Shown piece by piece: positions 50,171 to 62,374 of a DNA stretch of 64,000 nucleotides. The notes under the pieces were generated by a model. It saw only the letters and a list, made by a program, of their open reading frames with translations, was not told where the DNA came from and did no database searches. The first letter of the stretch is position 1. Every line of letters starts with the position of its first letter. Location: positions 1 through 64,000 of the forward strand of contig NSIH01000001.1 in NCBI GenBank assembly GCA_002737315.1, in the 5' to 3' direction. This DNA comes from Flavobacteriales bacterium. Its GTDB lineage: Bacteria > Bacteroidota > Bacteroidia > Flavobacteriales > Schleiferiaceae. Both the position numbers and the translations under genes were made by a program.

Positions 50171-50197
50171 GTCTGAGGTCTTTTTAAGGCCTCAGAC
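50171..50197 (+). promoter_or_regulatory. rplL-rpoB intergenic hairpin (candidate attenuator/RNase III site)
   Basis: 10-bp stem gtctgaggtc-tttttaa-ggcctcagac including G-U pair. Confidence 0.65.
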
Positions 50198-50252
50198 CCT
50201 AGACCTTTTACCTATTTTCTCAAGTTTTACTCACCTTTTAAGTCCAAGCCCC

Positions 50253-53200
50253 ATGGCGCAAGCTCAACCGCGAATCAATTTTTCGAGCACCTTCGCTCAA
50301 GCGGACTGCCCCGATTTTCTGGACATTCAAATTAAGTCCTTCCGCGATTTCTTCCAGATTGATACCAAGCCGGAGAATCGTAGCGACGAAGGTCTTTTCA
50401 AAACTTTCAACGAGAACTTTCCAATTACGGACAGCCGTAACCAGTTTGTACTGGAGTTTCTCGACTACTTTGTGGATCCCCCGCGCTATTCAGAGATGGA
50501 ATGCATCGAGCGCGGACTAACTTTTTCGGTTCCACTTAAGGCACGCCTTAAGCTGTACTGTACCGATCCTGAGCACGAGGATTTTGAGACCATCGTGCAG
50601 GACGTGTACCTCGGAACCATTCCCTACATGACTCCCCGTGGAACCTTCATCATTAACGGTGCAGAGCGGGTTATTGTAAGCCAGCTTCACCGCTCACCGG
50701 GAGTATTCTTTGGTCAAAGCTTTCACGCCAATGGAACAAAGCTTTACTCCGCGAGGGTAATTCCGTTTAAGGGCAGTTGGATTGAATTCGCCACCGACAT
50801 TAACGGCGTGATGTATGCCTATATCGACCGCAAGAAAAAGCTTCCTGTCACTACGCTGTTCCGCGCAATTGGATACGAGCGTGACAAGGATATTCTTGAA
50901 ATTTTTGATCTCGCTGAAGAGGTAAAGGTTAGCAAGGCAGGTCTTAAGCGTGTTGTTGGCCGCAAGTTGGCTGCGCGGGTGCTTAAATCTTGGATGGAGG
51001 ATTTTGTCGACGAAGACACCGGCGAAGTAGTATCTATTGAGCGCAACGAGGTCATTCTCGACCGCGATACCGTTTTAGAGAAGGAGCATGTTGAACTCAT
51101 CATCGAGAGCGACATTTCGGCTATTTTGCTTCACAAAGAAGACATTGCCGAGGGCGAATTCTCCATCATTTACAATACGCTTCAAAAGGATCCGACCAAT
51201 TCGGAAATTGAAGCAGTGGAGCACATCTACCGTCAGCTTCGCAACGCCGAACCGCCCGACGAGGATACTGCCCGTGGCATCATCGACAAGCTTTTCTTTA
51301 GCGAGCAGCGCTACAGCCTCGGAGAGGTTGGTCGCTACCGATTGAATAAGAAGTTGGGTATTGAGGCCAATACTACTAATCAGGTTCTTACGAAGAAGGA
51401 TATCATTTCTATTGTAAAGTACCTCATCGAGTTGAGCAATTCGAAGTCAGAGATTGACGACATTGACCACCTTTCGAACCGCCGTGTGCGCACCGTAGGC
51501 GAGCAAATGGCCAATCAGTTCGGAGTCGGTCTTGCTAGAATGGCCAGAACGATCCGTGAGCGTATGAACGTGCGCGACAACGAAGTATTCACGCCCATTG
51601 ATTTGATCAATGCAAAGACCCTGAGTTCGGTAATCAACTCCTTCTTTGGAACAAACCAGCTGAGCCAGTTCATGGACCAAACGAATCCTTTGGCCGAGAT
51701 CACGCACAAGCGACGCCTGTCTGCCCTCGGGCCTGGCGGTCTTAGCCGCGAGCGTGCCGGATTTGAGGTACGTGACGTGCACTACACGCACTACGGACGC
51801 CTTTGTCCGATTGAAACGCCTGAAGGGCCTAACATCGGTCTGATTTCGTCGCTTTGCGTGTTTGCCAAGATTAACTCCATGGGCTTCATCGAAACTCCTT
51901 ACCGCGAGGTCGTCAAGGGACGAGTGAAGCTTGAAGGTGCTCCGGTTTTCTTTAGTGCAGAAGAAGAGGAAGAGAAGGTAATTGCCCAGGCGAATGCTCC
52001 GATTAATGCGGATGGAACCTTTGTAAACCAGCGTGTTAAGGTTCGCGACAAGGGAGATTTCCCCGTTCTCGAGCCCAAGCAAGTTCAGCTAATGGACGTT
52101 GCTCCCAACCAGATCGCTTCGATTTCGGCTTCGTTGATTCCCTTCTTGGAGCACGATGACGCAAACCGTGCACTGATGGGATCCAACATGATGCGTCAAG
52201 CGGTACCCCTGCTTCGTCCTGAGGCCCCCGTGGTGGGCACCGGATTGGAGCAGCAGGTTGCTCGCGACAGCCGCATTCTGATCAACGCAGAGGGATCCGG
52301 TACCGTGCGCTACGTCGATGCCAACGAGATTGTCATTGAGTACGACCGTACCGAAGACGAGGAACTGGTGAGTTTCGATTCAGCAACCAAGTCCTACCCA
52401 CTGATTAAGTTCTTGAAGACCAACCAGTCTACTGCCATCAACCTGCGCCCTATTGTGGTGAAGGGGGAACGCGTAGAGCTCGGAGAGGTTTTGTGCGAAG
52501 GCTATGCCACTCAGGGCGGAGAGCTCGCGCTCGGCCGCAACCTGCTGGTTGCCTTTATGCCTTGGAAGGGGTACAACTTTGAGGATGCTATCGTAATCAA
52601 CGAGCGCGTAGTGCGCGAGGACATCTTCACGAGCATTCACATTGACGAGTACTCCTTGGACGTGCGCGATACCAAGTTGGGAATGGAAGAATTGACGGCA
52701 GACATTCCTAATGTCAGCGAAGAAGCCACCAAAGACCTGGACGAGAACGGTTTGATCCGCGTTGGAGCAGAGATTGTTCCGGGCGACATTATGATTGGTA
52801 AAATCACGCCCAAGGGCGAGAGCGACCCATCGCCCGAGGAGAAACTGCTGCGCGCCATTTTTGGCGACAAGGCAGGCGACGTTAAAGATGCTTCGCTCAA
52901 GACGCCTCCGGGCATCAGTGGGGTGGTTATTGACAAGAAGTTGTTCAGCCGCAGCATTAAAGACAAGCGCCAACGCATCCGAGACAAAGAAGATCTCGAG
53001 CAGCTTGACCTTGAATTAGTAGCCCATATGGGCGCTATCCGCACCACTTTTATCGACAAATTGTCGAAGCTTGTGAGCGGAAAAACCAGCCAAGGAGTAA
53101 TCAACGACCTCAATGAAGACGTGATTCCGAAAGGTACTAAGTACACCCTCAAGGCGCTCAACGCTGTGGTAGACTACACCCACCTCACGGGGGGTACTTG

Positions 53201-54059
53201 GACTACCGACGACGACCGAAACGCTTTGGTGGACGCATTACTGCACAACTACAAGATTAAGGTAAGCGACATTATGGGGGTAAACCGCCGTAAGAAGTTC
53301 ACGATCAGCGTTGGAGACGAACTGCCTGCAGGCATCGTGAAAATGGCCAAAGTAATCATCGCCAAGAAGCGCAAGCTTAAGGTGGGTGATAAGATGGCCG
53401 GCCGCCACGGTAACAAGGGAATTGTCGCCAAGATTGTACGTCAAGAAGACATGCCATTCCTCGCCGACGGTACGCCGGTTGACATTGTGCTGAATCCTCT
53501 GGGCGTTCCTTCACGTATGAATATTGGTCAGATTTATGAGACCGTATTGGGTTGGGCGGGCACCAAGCTCGGAACCAAATTCGCGACTCCGATTTTTGAC
53601 GGTGCGAGCATGGAGCAGATCGACGATTTCACCGAAAAAGCAGGTCTGCCTCAGTTTGGGCATACCCAGCTCTACGACGGCGGAACCGGAGAAGCCTTCC
53701 ACCAAAAAGCAACAGTGGGAATCATCTACATGCTTAAACTCGGCCACATGGTCGACGATAAGATGCACGCTCGTTCCATCGGACCCTACTCGCTCATCAC
53801 CCAGCAGCCGCTTGGAGGAAAGGCGCAGTTTGGTGGACAGCGATTTGGTGAGATGGAAGTTTGGGCACTCGAAGCCTTCGGGGCATCCAACATCTTGCGC
53901 GAAATACTCACGGTTAAGTCAGACGACGTGGTCGGTCGAGCTAAAACCTACGAGGCAATTGTCAAAGGCGACCGCATGCCCGAACCGGGTATTCCAGAGT
54001 CGTTTAATGTACTGCTTCACGAGCTTCAGGGTCTTGCCCTCAAAGTTTCACTGGACTAG
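50253..54059 (+). CDS. rpoB: DNA-directed RNA polymerase subunit beta
   Basis: ATG 50253 (listed ORF longer); [64 protein letters not shown]. Confidence 0.99.
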   Translation: MAQAQPRINFSSTFAQADCPDFLDIQIKSFRDFFQIDTKPENRSDEGLFKTFNENFPITDSRNQFVLEFLDYFVDPPRYSEMECIERGLTFSVPLKARLKLYCTDPEHEDFETIVQDVYLGTIPYMTPRGTFIINGAERVIVSQLHRSPGVFFGQSFHANGTKLYSARVIPFKGSWIEFATDINGVMYAYIDRKKKLPVTTLFRAIGYERDKDILEIFDLAEEVKVSKAGLKRVVGRKLAARVLKSWMEDFVDEDTGEVVSIERNEVILDRDTVLEKEHVELIIESDISAILLHKEDIAEGEFSIIYNTLQKDPTNSEIEAVEHIYRQLRNAEPPDEDTARGIIDKLFFSEQRYSLGEVGRYRLNKKLGIEANTTNQVLTKKDIISIVKYLIELSNSKSEIDDIDHLSNRRVRTVGEQMANQFGVGLARMARTIRERMNVRDNEVFTPIDLINAKTLSSVINSFFGTNQLSQFMDQTNPLAEITHKRRLSALGPGGLSRERAGFEVRDVHYTHYGRLCPIETPEGPNIGLISSLCVFAKINSMGFIETPYREVVKGRVKLEGAPVFFSAEEEEEKVIAQANAPINADGTFVNQRVKVRDKGDFPVLEPKQVQLMDVAPNQIASISASLIPFLEHDDANRALMGSNMMRQAVPLLRPEAPVVGTGLEQQVARDSRILINAEGSGTVRYVDANEIVIEYDRTEDEELVSFDSATKSYPLIKFLKTNQSTAINLRPIVVKGERVELGEVLCEGYATQGGELALGRNLLVAFMPWKGYNFEDAIVINERVVREDIFTSIHIDEYSLDVRDTKLGMEELTADIPNVSEEATKDLDENGLIRVGAEIVPGDIMIGKITPKGESDPSPEEKLLRAIFGDKAGDVKDASLKTPPGISGVVIDKKLFSRSIKDKRQRIRDKEDLEQLDLELVAHMGAIRTTFIDKLSKLVSGKTSQGVINDLNEDVIPKGTKYTLKALNAVVDYTHLTGGTWTTDDDRNALVDALLHNYKIKVSDIMGVNRRKKFTISVGDELPAGIVKMAKVIIAKKRKLKVGDKMAGRHGNKGIVAKIVRQEDMPFLADGTPVDIVLNPLGVPSRMNIGQIYETVLGWAGTKLGTKFATPIFDGASMEQIDDFTEKAGLPQFGHTQLYDGGTGEAFHQKATVGIIYMLKLGHMVDDKMHARSIGPYSLITQQPLGGKAQFGGQRFGEMEVWALEAFGASNILREILTVKSDDVVGRAKTYEAIVKGDRMPEPGIPESFNVLLHELQGLALKVSLD

Positions 54060-54091
54060 GTGCAAGGTATTAAGACGGAATTCACAGAAAC

Positions 54092-57000
54092 ATGAGAAAG
54101 TACGAACAAGCTCCCACCGGTAGCTTCAACAAAATCACCATCAGCCTGGCCTCGCCGGAATTCCTGCTCGAGAAGTCGAGCGGAGAAATCCTGAAGCCAG
54201 AGACCATTAACTATCGGACGCACAAGCCAGAGCGCGACGGTCTATTCTGCGAGCGCATTTTTGGTCCTGTGAAGGATTTTGAATGCGCATGCGGAAAATA
54301 CAAGCGCATTCGCTACAAGGGTATTGTTTGCGACCGATGCGGAGTGGAGGTCACCGAGAAGAAGGTCCGCCGCGAGCGCGTTGGACACATCAGCCTGGTG
54401 GTCCCCGTGGCCCATATTTGGTACTTCCGTTCCTTGCCCAATAAAATCGGCTACTTGCTCGGAATTCCGACCAAGAAGCTCGATATGATTATCTACTACG
54501 AGCGCTTTATTGTGATTCAAACCGGTTTGGCTACTGATGCTGAGGGCAACCCCTTCACCAGGCTTCAGTTCCTGACCGAGGAGGAGTACCTCGATGCCCT
54601 GGATCGCCTGCCGGCCCAAGACAACCAGTACCTCGAAGACGCAGACCCCAATAAGTTTATCGCCAAAATGGGTGCCGAGGCTCTCTACATGCTGCTTCAG
54701 CGTCTAGACCTTCCGGCATTGTCGTTTCAGCTAAGGGCTCAGGCCGACCGCGAGACTTCGCAGCAGCGCAAGCAGGAGGCCCTAAAGCGCCTTCAGGTTG
54801 TAGAGGCCATGAAGGAGGCCAACGAACGCATGGAGAATAAGCCAGAATGGCTTATTGTTAAGGTAGTTCCCGTAATTCCCCCCGAGTTGCGTCCACTCGT
54901 TCCCCTAGACGGCGGACGCTTTGCGACCAGCGACCTCAACGATTTGTACCGTCGGGTTATTATCCGTAACAACCGTTTGAAGCGTTTGCTAGAAATCAAG
55001 GCACCGGAGGTAATTCTGCGTAACGAGAAGCGCATGCTTCAAGAGTCGGTGGACAGCCTTTTTGACAATACCCGCAAGGCGAGTGCCGTCAAAACGGAAA
55101 GCAATCGTCCTCTTAAGTCGCTCAGCGACAGCCTCAAGGGCAAGCAGGGTCGCTTCCGCCAAAACCTACTCGGAAAGCGGGTTGACTACTCGGCGCGTTC
55201 GGTAATCGTTATCGGACCAGACCTAAAACTGCACGAATGCGGTCTTCCTAAAGACATGGCGGCCGAGCTCTACAAGCCGTTTATCGTGCGCAAGCTCATT
55301 GAGCGCGGCATTGTCAAGACGGTAAAGTCGGCTAAAAAAATCATCGACAAGCGCGAAGCGGTTGTTTGGGACATCCTTGAAAACGTAATGAAGGGGCACC
55401 CGGTACTTTTGAACCGTGCTCCAACGCTGCACCGACTAGGTATTCAAGCATTCCAGCCCCGCATGATCGAGGGTAAGGCTATTCAGCTTCACCCCTTGAC
55501 CTGTACCGCATTCAACGCTGACTTTGACGGAGACCAGATGGCAGTTCACCTGCCCCTTGGACCGGCTGCAATTTTGGAAGCGCAGATTCTGATGCTCGCG
55601 TCGCACAACATTCTCAACCCAGCCAACGGCTCGCCGATCACGGTACCCTCGCAAGACATGGTCTTGGGCCTGTACTACATGACCAAGCCCAAGCGCAACC
55701 TTCCTGGCGACCCCGTCAAAGGAGAGGGTATGACTTTTTATTCTGCTGAAGAGGTAACCATTGCGTTCAATGAGCGCATTGTGGACCTAGGTGCTGTGGT
55801 AAAGGTTCGTGCCCTTGTAGAGAACGACAAAGGAGAGTTGGTAACTAAGCTTATTGAGTCTTCGGTGGGTCGCGTCCTATTCAACAAGGCGGTACCCGAG
55901 AAGGTTGGTTTTATTAACGAACTGCTCACCAAGAAGGCACTTCGTGAAATCATTGCACGCATTCTCACCAAGACTGACGTTCCCACAACGGCTAAGTTCC
56001 TTGATGACATCAAGAATTTGGGTTACAATACGGCATTCCGTGGCGGACTTTCGTTCTCCTTGGGTGACATCACCGTACCGGAGGCCAAAGAGTCTTTGAT
56101 TAGGGAAGCGAACGAGGAGGTAGAGGCTATTTTGGCCAACTACAACCTGGGTTTAATTACCAACAACGAGCGCTACAATCAGGTTATTGACGTTTGGACC
56201 AACACCAACGCCCGCCTGACTCAGGCTGCGATGAGCCAGCTCATTAACGACCGCCAAGGATTCAATCCCATCTATATGATGCTAGACTCTGGCGCGCGGG
56301 GTTCCAAAGAACAGATTCGACAGCTTTCTGGAATGCGTGGTCTTATGGCCAAGCCCCAGAAGTCGGGATCCGGAGGAGGAGAGATTATCGAAAACCCGAT
56401 TATCTCCAACTTTAAGGAAGGCCTATCGATCTTGGAGTACTTTATTTCGACCCACGGTGCCCGTAAGGGACTTGCCGACACTGCACTTAAGACGGCTGAT
56501 GCCGGCTACCTGACGCGCCGTCTGCACGACGTAGCCCAGGATGTTATCATCAATGAAGTTGATTGCGGAACGCTCCGCGGTCTTGAGGTTACGGCCCTTC
56601 GCAAGAACGAGGAAGTAGTAGAGACCCTCTTTGAGCGCGTAACCGGACGGGTTTCGCTTCAGGATGTCATCGACCCCCTAAGTTTGGAGGTATATGTTGC
56701 TCGTGGATCGATGATTTCAGACGATGCCGCCCGCAAAATCGAAGCATCGCCCGTTGAAATGGTCGAAGTGCGCTCTGCGCTGACTTGCGAAAGCAAGCGC
56801 GGAATCTGCGCCAAGTGCTACGGACGCAACCTGGCTACGGCCAAGGGCGTTCAGATGGGCGAAGCGGTAGGAGTAATTGCGGCTCAATCCATTGGAGAGC
56901 CGGGTACCCAGCTGACGCTTCGTACGTTCCACGTTGGTGGTACGGCGGGAAACATTTCTGAAGTCAACAGCCTTGTCGCAAAGTTCGACGGAATTGTGGA

Positions 57001-58399
57001 GCTCGACGAGGTCCGCACCGTAGAAGGGGAGAGCGCCGACGGCAGCATCATTACCATCGTCATCGGACGTACTGGTGAGCTTCGGATTGTAGACGAGAAG
57101 ACCGGTATTTCGGTCATGACGGGCAACGTTCCCTACGGTTCAAACCTCGTGGTGAAGAAGGGTCAAAAGGTGGCTAAAGGTTCGACACTCTGTTCATGGG
57201 ACCCCTACAATGCTGTTATTATTTCAGAATTCGCAGGTGTTGTCGGATACCAGGACATCGTTCAGGGTCTGAGCTACAAGGTTGAAATTGACGAGCAGAC
57301 TGGCTTCCAAGACAAGGTTATTAGCGACGCTAGAACCAAAAAGTTGGTGCCAATGATTCAGATTTTGACCAAGAAGGGCCAAGAGATTAAGCACTACACC
57401 TTGCCGGTGGGTGCCCACCTTATGGTTAACGAGGGCGAAGAGATCAAGTCCGGAAAAATCCTGGTGAAGATTCCGCGCCGCGGAGCCAAATCGGGAGACA
57501 TCACGGGCGGACTTCCGCGTGTGACCGAGCTCTTTGAGGCACGTAATCCATCGAATCCTTCGGTGGTGGCAGAGATTGACGGTACGGTTTCGTACGGTAA
57601 AATCAAGCGTGGCAATCGTGAAATCGTGATCGAAAGCCGTACTGGCGAGCAGCGTCGCTACCTCATTAACTTGAGCAAGCAGATTCTGGTGCAAGAGAAC
57701 GACTTCGTCCGTGCTGGTTCGCCGCTGAGCGACGGAGCCATCTCTCCCGCAGACATTCTGTCTATTCAAGGTCCAACGGCCGTCCAGGAGTACCTGGTAA
57801 ACGAAATTCAGGAGGTATACCGTTTGCAGGGCGTAAAGATCAACGACAAGCACTTTGAGGTGATTGTGCGCCAGATGATGCGCAAAGTAGTAATCGTGGA
57901 CGGTGGCGATACCCACTTCCTCGAGGGTCACTTTGAGCACGTCAGCGACTTCATCGCCGAGAACGACCGCGTTTTTGATAAGAAGGTATTGGTAAGCGCT
58001 GGAGACAGCGACAACCTAATGGAGGGTCAGATGATTACATCCCGCCAGCTTCGCGACGAGAATTCGCTGCTCAAGCGCACCGACAAAGGCCTAGTGGAAG
58101 CCCGCGACGCCTACTCGGCGACGGCACAGTTGGTCCTTCAAGGAATTACGCGCGCCTCACTCCAGACCAAGTCTTGGGTGTCTGCAGCGTCGTTCCAGGA
58201 GACTACGAAGGTTCTTAACGAGGCGGCTATTGCCGGCAAGAGCGACGGACTAGAGGGACTCAAGGAGAACGTTATCGTTGGCCACCGCATCCCTGCGGGA
58301 ACCGGCTTGAAGCAGTACTACGATTCCGTAGTGGGCAACAAGGACGAGTACGACCGCATGATGATCGACAAGTCGGTCGATATCGAAGCCGCCGAATAG
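54092..58399 (+). CDS. rpoC: DNA-directed RNA polymerase subunit beta'
   Basis: [12 protein letters not shown] catalytic motif; [14 protein letters not shown]. Confidence 0.99.
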   Translation: MRKYEQAPTGSFNKITISLASPEFLLEKSSGEILKPETINYRTHKPERDGLFCERIFGPVKDFECACGKYKRIRYKGIVCDRCGVEVTEKKVRRERVGHISLVVPVAHIWYFRSLPNKIGYLLGIPTKKLDMIIYYERFIVIQTGLATDAEGNPFTRLQFLTEEEYLDALDRLPAQDNQYLEDADPNKFIAKMGAEALYMLLQRLDLPALSFQLRAQADRETSQQRKQEALKRLQVVEAMKEANERMENKPEWLIVKVVPVIPPELRPLVPLDGGRFATSDLNDLYRRVIIRNNRLKRLLEIKAPEVILRNEKRMLQESVDSLFDNTRKASAVKTESNRPLKSLSDSLKGKQGRFRQNLLGKRVDYSARSVIVIGPDLKLHECGLPKDMAAELYKPFIVRKLIERGIVKTVKSAKKIIDKREAVVWDILENVMKGHPVLLNRAPTLHRLGIQAFQPRMIEGKAIQLHPLTCTAFNADFDGDQMAVHLPLGPAAILEAQILMLASHNILNPANGSPITVPSQDMVLGLYYMTKPKRNLPGDPVKGEGMTFYSAEEVTIAFNERIVDLGAVVKVRALVENDKGELVTKLIESSVGRVLFNKAVPEKVGFINELLTKKALREIIARILTKTDVPTTAKFLDDIKNLGYNTAFRGGLSFSLGDITVPEAKESLIREANEEVEAILANYNLGLITNNERYNQVIDVWTNTNARLTQAAMSQLINDRQGFNPIYMMLDSGARGSKEQIRQLSGMRGLMAKPQKSGSGGGEIIENPIISNFKEGLSILEYFISTHGARKGLADTALKTADAGYLTRRLHDVAQDVIINEVDCGTLRGLEVTALRKNEEVVETLFERVTGRVSLQDVIDPLSLEVYVARGSMISDDAARKIEASPVEMVEVRSALTCESKRGICAKCYGRNLATAKGVQMGEAVGVIAAQSIGEPGTQLTLRTFHVGGTAGNISEVNSLVAKFDGIVELDEVRTVEGESADGSIITIVIGRTGELRIVDEKTGISVMTGNVPYGSNLVVKKGQKVAKGSTLCSWDPYNAVIISEFAGVVGYQDIVQGLSYKVEIDEQTGFQDKVISDARTKKLVPMIQILTKKGQEIKHYTLPVGAHLMVNEGEEIKSGKILVKIPRRGAKSGDITGGLPRVTELFEARNPSNPSVVAEIDGTVSYGKIKRGNREIVIESRTGEQRRYLINLSKQILVQENDFVRAGSPLSDGAISPADILSIQGPTAVQEYLVNEIQEVYRLQGVKINDKHFEVIVRQMMRKVVIVDGGDTHFLEGHFEHVSDFIAENDRVFDKKVLVSAGDSDNLMEGQMITSRQLRDENSLLKRTDKGLVEARDAYSATAQLVLQGITRASLQTKSWVSAASFQETTKVLNEAAIAGKSDGLEGLKENVIVGHRIPAGTGLKQYYDSVVGNKDEYDRMMIDKSVDIEAAE

Positions 58400-58707
58400 T
58401 GAAGGAGCAGGATCCCAACCAGCTTCATATTGAGCTGGCGCCTGAGATGGCTGACGGAGTTTATTCCAACTTGGCCATTATTAACCATTCGAACAGCGAA
58501 TTTGTGGTTGATTTTATTCAGATGATGCCCGGCCTTCCGCAGGCCAAGGTAAAATCTCGGGTAATTCTTACTCCGCAGCACGCCAAGCGACTGGTAAGGG
58601 CTTTAGCCGACAACGTCGGACGCTATGAGGCTAGCCACGGTGAAATTGCAGAGACGGAGCTTCCAGGTATGCCAATTCACTTCGGTGGTCCCACAGGGCA
58701 GGCCTGA
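58399..58707 (+). CDS. DUF3467 family protein
   Basis: 102 aa directly after rpoC; HIELAPEMADGVYSNLAIINHSNSEFVVDFIQMMPG...AKVKSRVILTPQHAKRL. Confidence 0.85.
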   Translation: MKEQDPNQLHIELAPEMADGVYSNLAIINHSNSEFVVDFIQMMPGLPQAKVKSRVILTPQHAKRLVRALADNVGRYEASHGEIAETELPGMPIHFGGPTGQA

Positions 58708-58727
58708 ACAAGGTTTATTTTAAATCA

Positions 58728-58759
58728 AGCCATTAGCTTTTGCTAGTGGCTTTTTTTTT
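58728..58759 (+). terminator. Intrinsic terminator of the rpoBC-DUF3467 operon
   Basis: agccattagc-tttt-gctagtggct followed by T8-9. Confidence 0.9.
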
Positions 58760-58799
58760 GCGGAATTCTCAGCGATTACGACGATTCCGGCTTTTTTAC

Positions 58800-59018
58800 C
58801 TACTGGGGCGGATTAAAAAATCCGTCCAAAAGGATGCTTATGGCGCGCACCACGAGTCCCACACCGACGAACATTCCCGTAACGATGAAGGCTGCGGGCA
58901 CCCAGTTGCCTTCTTGAAGGGCTGGTCCAGCGATCCAATAAAAGAAGGCGGGTCCGCCAAAAAGGAAGGGGAAGGAGAAGGTCAGCAGGATTATTCCCTT
59001 GAGGATTTTAGGATTCAA
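58800..59018 (-). CDS. Small two-TM membrane protein (possibly DUF6095-like)
   Basis: 72 aa with two hydrophobic segments; TTG start overlapping acyltransferase stop by 4 nt (TTGA). Confidence 0.6.
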   Translation of the reverse strand: MNPKILKGIILLTFSFPFLFGGPAFFYWIAGPALQEGNWVPAAFIVTGMFVGVGLVVRAISILLDGFFNPPQ

Positions 59019-60049
59019 GATCGAAATTTTAGAAGTGCCAATGGGCGTTCTACGAAGGTATAGGTCAGCAGGCTAAGCCCAAGGGTTCCGGCGACAAACG
59101 CGGGCATCACCCAGGCCACGGGCAGCAGGGCTTCGCAAAGGCTCAGCACCGGGAGGTGGAGGAGGTAGATGCTGAAGCTGAGGGTACCGAGGTAGCGCAG
59201 GGGTTTCCAGCGTCCGAGGGCAGACAGCGCGATTTCGTGGTAGAGCGCTTGGTACAAAATCAGGGCCCAGGCAAGGCCGTAGGCCGCGGTGTAGGTGTAG
59301 GCGTGGAACATGCTGGCTCCGAACAGGGCGCGGGCGGCACTTGGAACCGTGGTCAGTACCAGGGCAAAAACGGCCAGTCCGATTCCGCCGGGAAGCCTTA
59401 GGCGACGCTGGGCCATTGCCAGCAAGGTTCCGAACGCGAGGACCGGCGCAAAGCGCAAAAACAGCGGCATCGGCAGATCCAGGAAGCGAGTGTACCAGAG
59501 CGCGAGGGCCGCCGTCAGCAGCACGAGCATGGCCAACCAGGGTCGGGCCCGGTACAGCGGCCATAGGGCGAGCACCAGCAGCGGCGAGATTAGGTAGTAG
59601 GCGACTTCGACGGGAATGGTCCAGAACACGCCCTTGGCCTCGGTCAGGCTGAGGTGGCTGAGGATGTCGTCGACATTGTGAATGGGTCCGCCAAAGCCCT
59701 TGGTGTAGAGCGCGAAGCTCACGATCAAGGCGAGTAGGTACATGGGGTAGATGCGCAGTAAGCGGCGCAGGGCGTAGCGGAGCCAAAACTTGAGGCTTGC
59801 GCGCTGGGCCGCCAGGGCCTCGAGCATCTGACGGTTGATGAGGTAGGCCGACAGCACAAAAAAGAGGTAGACCCCGACGCTTCCGAAGTGATTGAAGTCG
59901 ATGCCCAGCGGGTCAAAGCCGGCGTGGCTGCTGTGGGCGAGCAGCACAAAGAGCACGGCCAGGCCGCGGAAGCCGTCGAGCTCAGGCTGGTGGTTGGGCT
60001 TGCCGTCGTTGGGGAGGAGCCTTAGGGTCAGCCAGTTTCTAGTTGCCAT
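59015..60049 (-). CDS. Acyltransferase family 3 (OafA/YrhL-like) membrane protein
   Basis: ELDGFRGLAVLFVLLAHSSHAG; VGVYLFFVLSAYLI; LSFSIYLLHLP. Confidence 0.92.
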   Translation of the reverse strand: MATRNWLTLRLLPNDGKPNHQPELDGFRGLAVLFVLLAHSSHAGFDPLGIDFNHFGSVGVYLFFVLSAYLINRQMLEALAAQRASLKFWLRYALRRLLRIYPMYLLALIVSFALYTKGFGGPIHNVDDILSHLSLTEAKGVFWTIPVEVAYYLISPLLVLALWPLYRARPWLAMLVLLTAALALWYTRFLDLPMPLFLRFAPVLAFGTLLAMAQRRLRLPGGIGLAVFALVLTTVPSAARALFGASMFHAYTYTAAYGLAWALILYQALYHEIALSALGRWKPLRYLGTLSFSIYLLHLPVLSLCEALLPVAWVMPAFVAGTLGLSLLTYTFVERPLALLKFRS

Positions 60050-61237
60050 TTACTGGTTTTCGTCTAGGCTGGCCCGGATTGCTTCGACGGCGCGCAGGGC
60101 CTCGTCGTCGCTCAGGGTCAAAGGCGGAGCCAGGCGCAGGGCTTGGTTTTGGAAAAGGAACCAGTCGGTCAGGAAGCCTTTTTGAATCAGGGACTGCTGG
60201 ACGCGAAGGACCCGGTCAAAGGAGTCGAGCAAGACGGCGAGGAGGGCGCCGCGGCCGCGAATTTCGCGCACGGCGGGGTGGTCTTTCAGGCCGCGGCGGA
60301 AGTGGTCTTCTATTATTGGGGCGCGGAGCGCGAAGGACTGGCGCTGAAGGATAGTCCAGGCCGCTAGGCCGGCTGCGCAGCTCACGGGATGCCCCCCAAA
60401 GGTGGTGAGGTGGCCGAGCATGGGGCTTTCGGCTAGGGTGGCCATAAGGGCGCGGTTGGCGGCAAAGGCCCCGAGGGGCATTCCGCCGCCCAAGGCCTTC
60501 GCCAGGCAGACCACGTCGGGGGTGATGCCAGAGGCCATGAAGGCGAAGGCCTCTCCGCTGCGGCCGAACCCAGTTTGAATTTCGTCGACGATCAGCAAGG
60601 CCCCGGCCGCGCGGCAGCGCGCCTGCAGCTCGCGGAGCCATGCGTGGTCAGCCGGAATGTAGCCCGATTCCGACTGGATTGCCTCGACCAGCACCGCAGC
60701 CGTATGCGCCCCGATGGAGTCGAGGACCTCGGTTCCGTTAAAGGGGAAGATGCGGTGCCCCGGAACCAGCGGGCGGTAGGCCGACTTCATGCACTCGTTG
60801 CCCATCGCCGACAGGGGCCCAGTCGTAGACCCGTGGTAGGAACCCTCAAAAGACAGAACTTCGAAGCGCCCGGTAGCGCGCTTGGCCAGCTTAAGCGCCC
60901 CGTCGACCGCCTCGGCCCCGGAATTCCCCCAATAAATCTGGTCCATGGAATCCGGAAGGGCTGCCAGAAGGGCCTCCGCATAAGCAACCTGGGGAAGCTG
61001 TGCATACTCCCCATAGACCATCAAGTGCATGTGCTGCGCAGCCTGCTGCTGCACCGCAGCAACGATTTCGGGATGGCTATGCCCCAGGTTGGCCACGCCG
61101 ATGCCCGAAATAAGATCCATGTGGGCCTTGCCCTGCAGGTCGTAGAGGTAGACCCCTTCAGCCCTCACAAACTCGAGCGCCAATGGGCTGAAGGTTGTGG
61201 GGGCCAAGGAATGCAAAAAGCGCTGGCGAAGGTCCAT
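60050..61237 (-). CDS. Class III (ornithine/acetylornithine-like) PLP aminotransferase
   Basis: DLISGIGVANLGHSHPEIVAAV; FEGSYHGSTTG; LLIVDEIQTGFGRSG; CLAKALGGGMPLGA. Confidence 0.92.
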   Translation of the reverse strand: MDLRQRFLHSLAPTTFSPLALEFVRAEGVYLYDLQGKAHMDLISGIGVANLGHSHPEIVAAVQQQAAQHMHLMVYGEYAQLPQVAYAEALLAALPDSMDQIYWGNSGAEAVDGALKLAKRATGRFEVLSFEGSYHGSTTGPLSAMGNECMKSAYRPLVPGHRIFPFNGTEVLDSIGAHTAAVLVEAIQSESGYIPADHAWLRELQARCRAAGALLIVDEIQTGFGRSGEAFAFMASGITPDVVCLAKALGGGMPLGAFAANRALMATLAESPMLGHLTTFGGHPVSCAAGLAAWTILQRQSFALRAPIIEDHFRRGLKDHPAVREIRGRGALLAVLLDSFDRVLRVQQSLIQKGFLTDWFLFQNQALRLAPPLTLSDDEALRAVEAIRASLDENQ

Positions 61238-61412
61238 GCCGCGAAGGTACGGGGCGGGTGAAAATTTTCAGAATAGGGTTAGATCCGAATGGAGTGGTTT
61301 GGCGCATCGTCCAATCCGTTTTTACGCTCCTGGCCCTGCACAAAAAATCCGGGTAACCGCGGACAAGCGGTCTTGGTTTAATGAGCCAACGAGCCAGAGC
61401 GCCAATCCAGGA

Positions 61413-62363
61413 CTATCGGTTCCGGACTCGCAACGTCGCCTCTACGATGGCGGCGGCGTTAAGGCCGTACTTGTCCATAAGCTGGGCGGGCGTGCCGGAT
61501 TCGCCAAAGGAATCGTTGACGGCGACCATTTCGATGGGGGCAGGGCGATGCATGCCAAGCGTCTGAGCGACGAGGTCGCCGAGGCCTCCGTGGCGCTGGT
61601 GCTCCTCAGCGGTAACAACGCGGCCAGTCTTGTGGACGGACTTCAGAAGGGCCTCAGTGTCAAAAGGCTTGATCGTGGCGAAGTTGATAACCTCGGCCGA
61701 AATCCCTTGGGCGGCCAGGGTGTTGGCGGCCTCGAGGGCCTCCCAAACTAGGTGGCCGGTGGCGGCGATAGTCACGTCGCTGCCTTCGAGCAGCACGTCG
61801 GCCTTGCCGATGACAAAGGGCTTGTCGGCCGGGGTAAAGTTGGCCACCTTGGGTCGTCCGAAGCGCAGATAAACCGGGCCATGGTGGTCGGCTAGGGCAA
61901 TAGTCGCAGCCTTTGTTTGGTTATAGTCCGCGGTAACGATTACCGTCATACCCGGAAGCATTTTCATCAGCCCGATGTCTTCAAGAATTTGGTGCGTCGC
62001 GCCGTCTTCTCCCAGGGTAAGGCCCGCGTGGGAGGCACAAATCTTCACGTTTTTGTCGGAGTAGGCGATGCTCTGCCGAATCTGATCGTAGACGCGCCCA
62101 GTAGAGAAGTTTGCAAAGGTTCCGGTGAACGGAATCCATCCCCCGATGGTCAGGCCCGCCGCCATGCTCATCATGTGCGCCTCGGCAATGCCTGTTTGAA
62201 AGAAGCGCTCGGGGAATTCCTTGGCGAAGGCGTCCATTTTAAGCGAGCCAGTGAGGTCCGCGCAAAGGGCAACGACCTTGGGGTTGCAGCGTCCAAGTTC
62301 AAGCAGGCCGGCGCCAAAACCGCTGCGGGTATCTTGGCTTCCTTGGTTGGTATAGGGGTGCAT
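61413..62363 (-). CDS. Transketolase C-terminal subunit (split transketolase)
   Basis: [69 protein letters not shown]. Confidence 0.93.
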   Translation of the reverse strand: MHPYTNQGSQDTRSGFGAGLLELGRCNPKVVALCADLTGSLKMDAFAKEFPERFFQTGIAEAHMMSMAAGLTIGGWIPFTGTFANFSTGRVYDQIRQSIAYSDKNVKICASHAGLTLGEDGATHQILEDIGLMKMLPGMTVIVTADYNQTKAATIALADHHGPVYLRFGRPKVANFTPADKPFVIGKADVLLEGSDVTIAATGHLVWEALEAANTLAAQGISAEVINFATIKPFDTEALLKSVHKTGRVVTAEEHQRHGGLGDLVAQTLGMHRPAPIEMVAVNDSFGESGTPAQLMDKYGLNAAAIVEATLRVRNR

Positions 62364-62374
62364 AGGTATTAGGG

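Noticed and set aside
52380-52973. 197-aa minus-strand ORF inside rpoB (and similar ones in rpoC and gyrB)
   Set aside because: Shadow frames opposite highly conserved genes; no supporting motifs.
59073-59786. 237-aa overlapping minus-strand ORF (and several plus-strand ORFs) in the acyltransferase/aminotransferase region
   Set aside because: Pro/Arg-rich shadow frames produced by high GC; real frames have recognisable acyltransferase and aminotransferase motifs.
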